The position numbers were made by a program, and so were the translations under genes. The notes beneath the pieces are model-generated. The model saw only the letters and a list, made by a program, of their open reading frames with translations, searched no databases and was not told where the DNA came from. Shown here one piece after another: positions 24,403-36,153 of a DNA stretch of 64,000 nt; position 1 is the first letter of the stretch; the number at the start of each line of letters is the position of its first letter. This DNA is from Augochlora pura. Lineage: Eukaryota > Arthropoda > Insecta > Hymenoptera > Halictidae. The stretch covers positions 23,832,796 to 23,896,795 of the forward strand of contig NC_135777.1 of the NCBI RefSeq assembly GCF_028453695.1. Direction: 5' to 3'.

Positions 24403-26106
24403 CTAAGTTTTGCAAAATTTAGCAGTACAATGCTTTTTAACATCTATATTAACAATTTCACGCAATCCACATTTTTCTGCATTGTTCTTCACTTCCTTTA
24501 CAAAATTCTGTAAATCATCCTCTCGCAATTCTGCCATATATTTCCGTAGTTCAATTAATACAGTCGCACCTTTTTTTAACAGTGGAGAAAGATTAGGCAA
24601 CTGTTTTATCATATTGTGTGCTATCCATAAAAAGTCGAATTTATTGACGTAATCAGATTTGCATTTGTATGTCTCTATAGACGTTATGGGATGAAAAATC
24701 ACCTAAAAATATTTTATATATTGTAGAGAATAATATGTGTGCTGCAATTTATTAGATTTTTTTTATGCTGCACAATACCTTATGATTCTCAATGTCTATC
24801 CAAGAGATATTATCCTTTTTATGTTTAGTGCTTTCTCTTTTCCACGATTCTTGCTCCATTTCATTGTTTGGTGGATCAATTACTAATGTACCATTTAAAA
24901 TGGAAGAATCTCTGTGCGATGCGAAGACGTCTTCGCAAAAGGGTTCTTTTGTTTTTATTTCATGAATACATCGCATTATTTCAAGTTCAGCTACATCAGT
25001 TGCTCTATATTTACTAAATTATTTATTTCATGCTGATGTTAACATATAGAAAATAAAAACTAAATAACATTTAGAACAAAATGTAGACTAATGTTACCAA
25101 TTGTGGTTTGTATTTTCCAACATCCATGTAAAAAAGGGTCCATTCGTTATATCTCCTAAATAAGCATAATGTAGAAAGCCAGGTCCGTGTGGTATTATAT
25201 TACTTAACAATGTTGGATTGCTTCTAACAGGTTCACCTTCCAGCCAAGTAAATGCAATACCATTGTTTCTCCAAAATCTAATTTTAAAATAAATAAATTG
25301 TGAATACTAATACATATTTACACGACGATTGTGTAATAAATTTACCTATACTCCTGCAAAGTTAAATGTGAAATATTACGGGACTTCAGAACCATATGAT
25401 AATCCCAGTCAAAAACACCGTTGCGATAATCATATCTTGTTTTTAATGACTTTCTAACTCTTTTATCCCAATAATCCACAATAGGCACATTTTCACATGT
25501 TGCACGGTCCCAGAATCTTGTAAAAAATTATTCAAATCGAGAGAAAGATAAAACGTGCAAAGTATTAAAGAAATAGATACTTTAATTTATTTAAACTTAC
25601 TTGAAAATTGATTCTATTTGATCTTTATCCTTATATTTAAATTTATCCAAATTTAACCAAGGACAGTCAATTGTACCTGTCGGTATATCTACCAAACTAT
25701 TTGAAAGCTTTCCTAAATACTTGGCAGTTGTTGGTCTTACAAGGGTATTGCCAAATATTTCCAAGTAATACCGAGTTGCTTCTTGTAACCCTTAAGTGTA
25801 TTCAATTTTTATATCCAAAAATGTCTTTAACAAGAAATATCACAGTTCATTGTTCTAAAATCTTGTATACATACCTAGATTTTTATCTAAACAAGTATTT
25901 AATAAAAGGATAGATCTACCAACTTGTTCCAAGGTTGGTTCAATTACATTATACGTAATAACACAGTCATGGTGCAAGTAAGATGATGCCAATGTCTTCA
26001 CAATATGTCTCGCGTCACCAGCACCTACAATTAATACTTCGAGACTTTCACCTGTACAATTAATTTCATGTTGTATGTCTAATGCAGGACTGTATCCCCA
26101 CCACAT
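24403..26106 (-). CDS. DNAAF3: Dynein axonemal assembly factor 3 (DNAAF3)
   Basis: Six exons: 26106-25875, 25790-25601, 25516-25346, 25277-25098, 25013-24779, 24702-24403; 435 aa. It begins MWWGYSPALD, as in DNAAF3 across animals, followed by a methyltransferase-like Rossmann motif (EVLIVGAGDARHIVKTLAS, about 20-40). Further family landmarks are RYYLEIFGNTLVRPTTAKYL, FWDRATCENV, YDYRNGVFDWDYHM, and FWRNNGIAFTWLEGE. DNAAF3 acts in the cytoplasm in preassembly of axonemal dynein arms. In insects motile axonemes occur only in sperm and chordotonal neurons, so tissue-restricted expression is expected. The protein is shorter than the vertebrate forms. The start ATG is at a clear family N-terminus. 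Confidence 0.95.
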
Positions 26107-26698
26107 ATTTATATACTATTAACAAATGTTTAGTTGACTGAAAGTTTAAACATTGAACTACTTATTGGTGTTGAGTAAAGATTTCAGAATATGTGTTACT
26201 ATGGTAACACCATATTCTTCTGATATCATGTCATATAGTATACGTATATGTATAAAATAGTATAAACCGTATATTTTGCATTTCATATTACGAATATTAA
26301 CTTTCGTTTATTTCATTTTCATGTTAAAACTTTCTCGCGTTTCTATAATTTTCATCTTGACGAATCTTTTAACAATTATGTGGTAGAACACTTAAAAGTC
26401 TATATGTATATACATATACATCATCATTCACACACACTTATGTAACACGACAAAATGTAAAAGGACATTTCAACAAATAGAAGTATTATATTAAAATAAA
26501 AAGTCGTAGATTTGTATAATAATAAAGTATAAACATGTTTAGCGACAGTCGTGTCATAGACTTATAAAATCATTTATTTTACTCCTATAATATAGATTCT
26601 GTGACACAGATAAAAATAATTCTGTTTTCCGAGCCTCGTTTGCACAAGGTTTTCTTAGAAACATATTCATTTTAATTTGATTTCAATGCACTACTAGC
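26107..26698. other. Short gap between SAP130 and DNAAF3
   Basis: About 590 bp containing the SAP130 3' UTR and the DNAAF3 5' region. TATA/TGTA simple sequence occurs near 26400. No coding sequence was recognised. Confidence 0.5.
26573..26578 (-). terminator. Candidate polyA signal of SAP130
   Basis: AATAAA on the minus strand, about 120 bp past the SAP130 stop codon. Confidence 0.5.
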
Positions 26699-29600
26699 TC
26701 ACTTGTCTCGTTTCTTTTGAGCCCGTTTGTTACCGCATCGTTGTAAAATATCGGTAATAGGTCCTTTATGTTGAAATATAGCAATAAGCTGTGTACGCGC
26801 TTCATTCATTCCTTCACTAATTAAGCTACTACGTTGCATGTTTCCTTTAATCAGTTCATTTACACGTTCAAGTCCGTCATCTTGCCTATTCCTGACGTTT
26901 TGCTGTGATTCAAGCATCGTTAATGTTGTTTTCAACTTCTCGTGTACCTATATGAAAACAATTAATGATAATTTACCATTTTATTATTATGACCGATTTT
27001 TAACACTGAACAAACATACTTGTTTCTCAAGATCAGCAATATCTTCCATCTGTGCTGTCAGATGATACACTTTCCAACCATTTAGCTTTTGTAATACATG
27101 TTTCTGTTGTGCTATTTCTGCCACTGTCGGTCGTCTTTCTTCACGGGGTCGAACTTCACTTGGTCTCCTATAATGATGAAGTCTACTACTCCACCTATTC
27201 TTCCAAGATGGTCCTGTAAAAAGGATAATAAATTTTTGCCATGTGCGACAGTATCACTATTTTCCCTTACAAACCTAATAAACTAGGTGTAGGTCGTGTT
27301 CTTATTGTAACAGTTGTCTGTTGTGTAGGAGATTTGATGATGTCACGTTGCGTATTCGAAATCTGTCTTTTATCAGACGATTTCTCTTTCGGTTCATCCT
27401 TAACTTCTTTCTTCATTCTTTCTTCCGTAATAAATTGCATTTCTTCTTCTGTACATCTTGATTCCGTCAATTCTACACTGGTAAGCTGTTGTTTTCGAGG
27501 TTTCTTTCTTGGAGACATCTCTACCGTCGGATTCATAGTAATTCTAGATTGTTCTGGTTCTTCGTCTAACCCTGGTGACGATGTCGCTGAAACTGTAGTA
27601 GATCCCGAACTTTGACATCCTCCACCGTCTTGATCTCCCCTTGGCGAACAAGGAGGACTGGATGTTGTGACAGGTGGTAAGGATGTAAGTACAGGAACCA
27701 AATTTTTTGCAACACCTAAAAATATGAAATTAGTCGTTTGTTTTTATAAAATAAATTTAACAGGATGATGAATGCAGTGAAAAGAAAACAGATGACAGTA
27801 TGCATCAGAGTATTTTTGTATCTTGTCATACCTTTTACAGGTGAATTATCATGATCCCTTTTCCTAAGTATACTTGGTCGTGGAGATGCATTTGGTTTGG
27901 TATGCGGTTCGTCATATCCTTGTTCAACAAGTAATCTTACTGGGTTTTGTCGATATTGAGAATATGCTCCTATGTAACAGTATTAAAACATAAATTTCTT
28001 TTTTTTTTTTTAAATTATAAACAAAACCAACAATTACAAATTACCTGTCGGTTCAAAGGAGTAGTATGTTGTAGTATGTGGTGGATGCAGATATTGTCCT
28101 TGAACTGGTTGAGTAGGCATTGTATTCGAATTATTGTTTGTACTGCTAGTTGTAGAGACTCGTAAACCAGATTGCTGAGAGGGTTTAATCTGAACTGTAG
28201 GTCCAATATTTTGTGCCTGCACTGTTTTAACAGGTGCAGAGGTAGCTCTGGCTGGTGCTAGAGGTAAAGGATGTAGAGACATCCCAGTTATTCGAGCGAC
28301 TGTAGTGGGTGTTGGTTGTGATATTCTCGTTACATTTGATGTACTTGCTGCTGTAGTAATCACACGTGATACTGTGTTAATATTTGATAAAGATGTTACT
28401 GTTTGAACTACGCGCGGAGTTGCTTGTTGTTGTGATTGGGGTTGTTGTTGTGGTTGTTGTTGCTGTACCTGGTGTAAGATTGATTTCATTCAGTAGTTAA
28501 TAGGAGTATTTGAGATCAGTCGTACTTTTTAATACTTACTTGCTGAGATGGAATGACAATTCGACTTACAGTGGCAGCTGAAGGACCAGCAACTGTATTA
28601 ATTGATAATTGTCGTGCAACTGTTGGTTGAACAGCTACTGAAGCTGTACCACTTATTCTACTTGCAGTTCCAACCATAGCTGTTGACACAGCTATGCGAT
28701 TGACTGTACCAGGAGTACTTAGAGATCTGTTTGATTGATTGGGCTACAATTATAACACAGAATTGATCTAATTATACAAAAATACCACTCGGTTATCTTA
28801 ATTGTTAACGAGTATAATAATTTACTTGAATAGTTTGAGTAGAAGATCTGCCAGATTGTGTAGTCTGCGATACATTCGTCGCCTGAGGTGTAGGTAACCT
28901 ACTCTGTGAACCTGGCAGTCTTGTAATACTACTACTGTTTGTTTGAAGGACAGGTGCTATCAATCTGGAGGGAGTACCAGGAACTCCAGTTACCACTGTG
29001 GCTTGTACAGACCTTCCTTGACCTGTTGGAGTAATTGAACGAGGCTGTTGACCGGTGTACACAGTGGATGGTGGTCTAGAAACTCGACCCACTGGAGGTG
29101 TAGGATGCCTCTGAGGTTGAGCATAGACAACAGATGTTGTTTTAGGTTGCCATTGAGGATTTGAAATAGTTGTATTGATTCTAAAAAATTGTAACATATA
29201 AGATACTTTAATAACTACAGCTAGTACTACAATAAATTTGTATTATAGTCAAGTGACAGTTTGTAAAATCTTAACGATAGATTTTGTAATACTTACACAC
29301 TCAACAAATAATCTATTTATTTTGTGAATAGATACTTACCCTGACCTTGTTGTTGGAACAGTCTGTCCTGTATTTGCTCTGACAATAGGAGTAGCTACCG
29401 TTGATCTTGGAGCAGATATATTAGCTACTGCAGCTGGTCCTCTTGGTACATGATAACTTGTTACCTGTTGTGTTTGCTGTAACAGCTGTGGTGCTTGTGG
29501 TTGACTTTGACGCTCTACTGTACTTAACATACTTGGAGATATTATCCTCACTGTGGACCCTACAGAACAAAGCTACAAACAAACAAAGAAATAATCAGAT

Positions 29601-29935
29601 TTTGTTATGATTTAATAACTATGCAGATGAATAGGACTTTTCTTTACCGTTGTTGTAATTTTATTACTTTCTGGAGTCGATGAGGTACCAGATGGAACCA
29701 TAGGTTTCATTAGAGGTAACTTTGGATTTGTATCCATTGACATTGATTTACCTACATGATTGCTAGGCGTTCCAATCGAACCCACTATAGTTTGCGTCGA
29801 CTGAATATTCTGTATATTACTTTGCACAACACTTTGTACATTCTGCACGCTTTGCATTTGTGCAACACTTTGCATAGATGCTTCCGGTAGACGTTTATCA
29901 CCGCCACTTTCCACAGAACTGATTGTTGTATTCAT
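26699..29935 (-). CDS. SAP130: SAP130, Sin3-histone deacetylase complex subunit
   Basis: Nine coding exons: 29935-29648, 29572-29340, 29180-28826, 28743-28540, 28468-28045, 27969-27832, 27715-27275, 27213-27020, 26947-26699; 841 aa. The first ~500 residues are low-complexity (Thr/Ser/Pro/Gln/Val), with a polyglutamine patch at the start of the fifth exon. The conserved C-terminal half has SPRPSILRKR, SPRKKPRKQQ (about residue 615), RRPTVAEIAQQKHVLQKLNGW, then a coiled coil (QMEDIADLEKQVHEKL, LESQQNVRNRQDD) ending in a lysine-rich tail. In the family this part binds Sin3A and SAP130 helps repress transcription through HDAC1/2. The start ATG lies just inside an exon with acceptor TTTTTAG, so an untranslated first exon, or an extra coding one, lies upstream. 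Confidence 0.93.
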
Positions 29936-31352
29936 AACTGATACTCTAAAAATCAATTTTTTAAACGAACAAATTATAGTAAATTACAATGCTTCTGTAA
30001 TTTTATATCTTCATACATATGTGTTGTGAAAGATAATTTAAAAATGCTACAAACTATTTCGAGGTTACACGATTTTATTATGATTTGGTTAACGATGTCA
30101 TAACAATACAGATGATGACAACGCTGCGAGGATCACGCTACTATTATATCGAAAATGTTTCTGACACGAAAAATAATAATAGTTTGCTGTATTTTAAATT
30201 AATGCGTTTTCACTAAATACCGTGAGAAAAGTATGCGTACCTTTAAAAAAATGTTACACCGTAAAACCATTAGTGTTTTACTTAAATATATGTATACGGC
30301 ATTGTCAAAACACTTCTGTTTCATTGATGTTCCTCGAAACAAACATTGCACACGCAGAAAAGCACCTTTTTCATAAGTACAGAAGTTTGTAGCGCTCAAT
30401 GTAAGCACAGCTCAGACAGGTATACATACATATATAGTATCGTGCGACCGCGCGAACTTAGTTATGATAACGCCATACTAACATATGTTTGTATGCATGT
30501 ATGTATGTATTGTAATGCAATTCCCTGCAGTAGTACCAACAACGGTAGGAGGGAAATTTTAAACACATAAAACGTTGACGTTGGTAATCAAATTTGACTT
30601 ATTAATTCTTATCTACGCTCAGATAAATTCATATCGTTTTAGTAAATCAAATTATTCGATCTAGGAATCATATTTGAAAAATCTAAAAAATAAAGTCTAT
30701 GCATAGTTTCATTACAAATCACACAGAATCTAGAGATTTTATTTTACAACGTATAAACTTAAACTATATAAATGTGTGAGTGTACATATGACACATATAC
30801 ATTTATACAAAACGAAATGAACCAATGAAGGCACGATCACGTGACATACTGAACACCATCGCGTACATAATTGTATACGTATACAACTTCATTCTTGTTC
30901 GAAATAAACAATATGATAGTACAGTTTCTTGGAAAATTTCTTAAAAACGTACGTAAGTACTTAAATTAATTAAAATATTATTGAAATACGACATAATAAT
31001 TTAAAATACTACGCGACACAAACGCTAGTTCGATTCTATACATTATTATGATATTCTTCGTACAACTTCAATATGTAAAAAGTCTTTTCCTTTATAAGGG
31101 TTTTGCTTGTACCACAGGTAAGGTAGGGAGTGTACCTATACCTGTACCAATCCTGTCCCTTAACCCGATTCCCCTACCCGCGCTTCTGCAATTCCATTTT
31201 CAAGCACATCATTCCACTACATTTTACCTTGCGAGAGCGTCGGTAGCCAAGTTTGTAATTTTCTTGTTTTATTTTAATATGAGTATGTATATTTTTCTTG
31301 ATAATTCGCAATTCATCCTTCATCAGTTAAAGGATAAGAAACTAAATCAGTC
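29936..31352. other. SAP130 upstream region and intergenic sequence
   Basis: AT-rich intergenic DNA. It holds TGTA-type simple repeats near 30495-30515 and a CACGTG E-box within GATCACGTGAC near 30836. A possible TATA box (TTTATAAGGG, near 31090) lies about 260 bp before the microRNA hairpin. No coding gene was recognised. Confidence 0.45.
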
Positions 31353-31438
31353 AGTGGCCCCGGATGGGTTTGAATTTAGTCCACGTTCTTTTAATTCTAT
31401 TCGTGACTAGATCTACACTCATCCAGGGAAACCGACAC
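31353..31438 (+). ncRNA. mir-279: miR-279-family microRNA precursor
   Basis: The 3' arm contains TGACTAGATCTACACTCATC starting at 31404. Its first nine bases equal the 5' end of miR-279, and most of the rest matches. The upstream arm, about 31358-31385 (CCCCGGATGGGTTTGAATTT then AGTCCACG), pairs with it through most of its length: CCC with GGG, GGATG with CATCC, TTTAGTC with GACTAGA, and CACG with CGTG. A U-rich loop of about 16 nt lies between. Mature strand on the 3' arm and a ~22-bp stem are typical of this family. In Drosophila miR-279 acts in olfactory neuron specification and circadian output. Which family paralogue this is cannot be told here. Confidence 0.85.
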
Positions 31439-32416
31439 TCAAAATCGAATTCTTCAAATCCGTAGAAAGTAGACTTAAATTAACAAGAAGTCTTCCTTTC
31501 GACGTAATTATGTTACCGAGATTGATAAAGGTAAATAATAACCACTAAAAACAATTAGAAGTACACGCAGAGTAATAAAATTGTAAAACCTTTTTACGGC
31601 TAACATTGATAGTATAAAACTGCGGTTATATATATCAAATTTATTTTAATATTGCCATATGTTTTTCGAATCTAAACTATAGAATGTGTAGCATTTTATA
31701 ATAATTTTTAGATGTACGTATACATTTTCTCAGCCAATGTCTGTTGAATTCATTTCAGCCTTTGTGTATCTGAAGAAACACCTGCCTCCCCCACGTCTCC
31801 CCCGCTTGTCTGCCAACTTTCATTACTGATGACAATTGAATTCGTAAATCTTTAAAAATTCTAAATCTTTTACACTGACGTTATAATTATGTACGAAATA
31901 CATTCTTGAAAAATATTGTTTTCCAATGAAATCATTTGAATATACGATTAATCTATTTTTTCAATGAACATAAAACTATGCAATTTCTGTATAGATTAAA
32001 GCAATTGGATTTTATTTGTATTTTCTTTCAACCTTTTGTTGCAAAGAATTGCTGTACATATTAATGATGCCGCAAATGAAAGATGTGTATGAATGCATAA
32101 GTAGCTAGGACAGAACAAGTATATATATATATATATCTTTCTTTACATTATACAAGTGTAAATGACAATGGTATATGTAATGGTGCATGGTATATATAGA
32201 TATGTATTTACATTTATATAATTGTATTTACATAATATTATCATAAAAATGTTCAAAGGATTGTGTAAAATGTAAAATGCAAATGAAATTGTTTAAATTT
32301 GTAATAAACTGTATGGGAACGCCAGTTTTAGTACACTAATTTTGTATTGTAATAAAGGCAAGCTGATGCAGTTTATAACACAAATGTACCTTTTTTTAAT
32401 ATATGCGACCTAAGTA
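31439..32416. other. Intergenic region between mir-279 and MTMR9
   Basis: AT-rich DNA with one C-rich patch near 31780-31812 and a TA microsatellite near 32121-32136. It probably includes part of the primary microRNA transcript and the MTMR9 3' UTR. No coding gene was recognised. Confidence 0.45.
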
Positions 32417-34740
32417 TCAGGTATTTTGAGATTCTAGAGTTAATTGTTCTATACGAGTATGTTCATCTTCAGCTTCTACTTCACAAGTTGCATCAGTTCC
32501 TAAATGCATTTCTTCTATTGCTTGTTTGATTTTAACCCGTAATTGACCAGCTACTTTTCGTACTGCCACGTGTTTCTGTTTTACTTGCTTTATGCAAGAC
32601 ATTAAACCTTTCCATGGTGCGATATATGTGCAAGAAAGATAAAGTTCTTTCCATAATTGAATACTAACTGGTGCAACACTAGGCCAAATAACTCCAGGAT
32701 TTGGTTCATACAAAGGATTTAGCCATTTTTCTAGTTCTTCTGGTTGATTGATATATGACCATAAGCTACAGGTATGTTCTGATAATCGGAGGCTCACTCT
32801 TTCTGCTTCTGAATTACCTAAAGTATTAATAAAAAAAGACTGATTATAAAATATAAAGATGAGAATATTTGTGTGCTGATATATGCATACCTAAGAACGT
32901 TCCATAGTCAGAACTATATGCATTGTTATATAGTACACTTAATAATTCTACTGTAAACTCGAAGCTATATTGAAACTGATAATGTAGCTGGTAAAGGCAA
33001 TCTAAAAAAAGAAGGAACACTGGCGCATGTGTTGAATTTGAGGAATTTGCTAGATGGTATGGTCCGTGTCGTGTACGGGTGAAGAATTGATGTCCCGCTT
33101 GTAGCCATTCACGTTCAATTAAAGCCTGAAGACCGCGCACTGTTCTGCAGTCAGGATTCAATATTGTTTGAGCTAAACTAGTTACCACTAAAGTAGAATC
33201 TCTACCAGCAGTTCCTGTTTAAAATACAAGTATTATTACAAAACGTACTATAATAATTACAATTCATTTTTGTAGATCACATACCATGAACTAATACAGC
33301 TGCTATTGCTTGATGAAGACATTGAGCAGTTACACAAGCAGCATTTAGAGCACTTTGTACAGCAGACAACCATCCACTATTTTCAAGTCTTGAGAGCCAC
33401 TGAGATGTAGAACATGTCACATCATTGCAAGCTTCTATCAATTTACAAAAACTATCTGCTAACTCATGTGGACGTGGTACTGCTTTGTGCACTTTTTGCC
33501 ATTGAGGATATGCAGCATCAATTTCTGTACCGCCTCCTTTGGCTCTACAACTTTGAGCTTGATTAATAGTCCTTGTATCTACTATATAACTGTTAAAAAT
33601 ACATATATTAGGAATAGATTAATCCTGATGATGGTCTTTCTATTATTGATAAAATCACGTTTCATCGTGTCATATTGACAAAATCATCGACATTGATAAA
33701 TAGAGTTTTATTTTGAAATCACTAAACACATTACTAGGTAGTTTTTAAAAATTCTGTATTTACCCACGTCTTCCTGGTCCTAATACTGCATTTAATAGTC
33801 TCTCATCTTCTTTGCATCTTTTACTAGTAATACCACACATTGGTTGACTACTTCTTAGTAAAACACTCTGCAATATTGAATAACTTTATTAAATATACGT
33901 TATGCATTTACTTTGTTATCTTGCTTCATATCATACCCCGCCCTCATGCCTGTAACATAGAAGAGGAAATCTTCCACCCTCTCTAAAATTAGCAGAAGCT
34001 ATTATAATTTTGTCTTCTATATGATGCGGTACTATAAGAGCAGAAGGATAAGAATTGCAAACTTTGTAATCTTTATTTAAATAACTAATACGCCACTCGT
34101 CCGCATGAGCAGCTAATAACTTGGACCACTCTGAAACAGGTGTAAATACAGTCCATCCATCCTCCATTTGTACATTAATATTGCTGACCGTTTGTAGTCT
34201 ATATACGAAAGGATATTGCAAAGTTTGTTCTGGAATAAAATGGTTAAATCAAAGTTGGTAGCCTATAGCAAAATACTATATCCCATTATGTGAAGCATGA
34301 TCTTTTACCTTGAGTGCTTAATTTTTCTATGGACAAAGCAACATTCATTAAATCTTCTGCTGAATTAATATCCAGCTGCAGTATCCGGAAATCCTTGCAT
34401 TTTAATATAATACTTCCACCTGGACTTTGAGTATTTAATTTTCTCTCTACAAGGTCAATGTTTCGATACAATAGCTGAAAAATATAAACATGTTGTAGAA
34501 ACTTGTGAATGTTATTATTTAAAGTTAATGAACTTTCAATTAATCATACTTATATGTAAACTTATTTTTTGTAAATCATACCCAAAATTCTTGTCGCGTA
34601 TCTTGCGAGGGCGACCAAATTATATGATGAATACAAACGGACAATAGTCCGATCATGGGTTTACTATTTCCATCAGTCTTATCTATTAGTACGACATTAT
34701 TGAGTTTCGGAACTAATATGAAGTCACTAAGTCGGTCCAT
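32417..34740 (-). CDS. MTMR9: Myotubularin-related protein 9 (MTMR9), inactive phosphatase
   Basis: Seven exons: 34740-34582, 34474-34309, 34229-33937, 33867-33764, 33589-33285, 33214-32891, 32817-32417; 583 aa. An N-terminal PH-GRAM domain (about 1-110, with KCKDFRILQLDI) precedes the myotubularin phosphatase fold (GRFPLLCYRHEGG, GRRGYIVDTRT, AKGGGTEIDAAYPQW, IEREWLQAGHQF, APVFLLFLDCLYQL, SLWSYINQPEEL, NPLYEP). In the loop that in active enzymes reads HCxxGxDR, this protein has VHGTAGRDS (about 341-349), so both catalytic Cys and Arg are missing. MTMR9 lacks them in other animals as well. The family role is to bind and stimulate the active PI(3)P/PI(3,5)P2 phosphatases MTMR6-8 through a coiled coil. 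The acidic C-terminus is slightly longer than the human one. Confidence 0.96.
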
Positions 34741-36153
34741 TATGTACTTCGATCAGATGCTTTAAGCGCGAATCGTTGATAATATTAGAAATACAAATGT
34801 TGTGACAGTTTTGCATAACCTCAGGTGAGGATCTTACAAAGCCATTGCAGAAGTTTCCCTAAATGAATTGAAATGTGACCGCTGGCGATTTGTAAAAGTA
34901 TCGACTGTAAACCTTACGGAATCTCTAGTTATCTCTTTTTATCAGATATTTCGCTATAAACGGAAGAAGTTAAACGTCAATCGCCACGTTCATGTTTACT
35001 TCATATCACATACATTATACATTACACAAACATTACTGATAGTGTGAAAGCACAGGCTTATAATCTATACAGATGTCTCAGGCATCGTAACTTTTCGTCT
35101 GTGGTTCTGGAATACCGACTCTGTCAGACATGAACGAGGTTACTATCTGTATATAAGAATTAAACCAATCACTGTAAACGGTTTCATGTCACCACAGAAC
35201 AGGTGTAATGTAAATCATTCAGTATGCAAATGTAGCAATCTAAAATGCACGGTTTTTTGCTTATTCAAGCAAACATTATTATCTCCACCATTTTACTGTC
35301 TATGTATCCAATTCCGCGCAGGTTTTTTTAGAAAGAGAACGATAAACGACCGGAAGCGGCTGAACCAAAGAGTAGAACGAGACAAGCTATATCGTTCGTT
35401 CGTGTAACTTGTTTCGCATGTGTAGTTGTGTTAATATCATATCATTTTCTCTTGCTTGCTCGCCGCTTGCTTTCTTTATCATTAATCGCGAGGCTAACAC
35501 AATAATGCTGACACTGTCTCAGTCTCGGCGGTGAATCGTCATCGTTAATGAATCAGTAAAAGTTCAACCAAAACATTAATTTTGTATAAGTCACTCGATA
35601 TTTCGAGTTTTAGATGTTATTTTTATTTAAAAAGTGTTTAATAAAATAGTATAGGAAAAACTTACGAAATGACAAAAGAAACGGTTATAAATATAAAATA
35701 CATAAAAATAAATGATTTATCAATATTTATAATTAAAACAGGCTTTAATTGTTGGTCTCGGTAAAATAGAAAAAACAGAGATATGTTTTAAATTTCGTTC
35801 TATATTTTCCTTTTTGTATTAGGAATCTCATACAATACTTTTGAAGACACGATTCATGCACGAAATGTACATGATGTGACACAGTAATATTTTCTATACA
35901 TACACTTATAGTACGTCGCAACATAAAATTCTACAGTGAAAATATATACAGATCGGTTTCACGAGAACCAATTGCATTTCGGAATCAGTATTTCGTCGTT
36001 AGTGTCCTTCGCACAAACGAAACACTTGACCCACTTGTCGATACAGATTGGTGATGGTTTTTATTTTTGTCTGTTGCTCTATTATCAAGAAAATATTTAA
36101 TGTATCCCGTCATTTAAATACGAGTACATATAGGGTGCGTCTCTGACTGATCT
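34741..36153. other. MTMR9 upstream region and IP6K 3' flank
   Basis: Holds the MTMR9 promoter/5' UTR (about 34741-35600) and the IP6K 3' UTR. The open frame at 35186-35407 shows no recognisable feature. No gene was recognised. Confidence 0.45.
36060..36065 (-). terminator. Candidate polyA signal of IP6K
   Basis: AATAAA on the minus strand about 90 bp beyond the IP6K stop codon. Confidence 0.5.
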
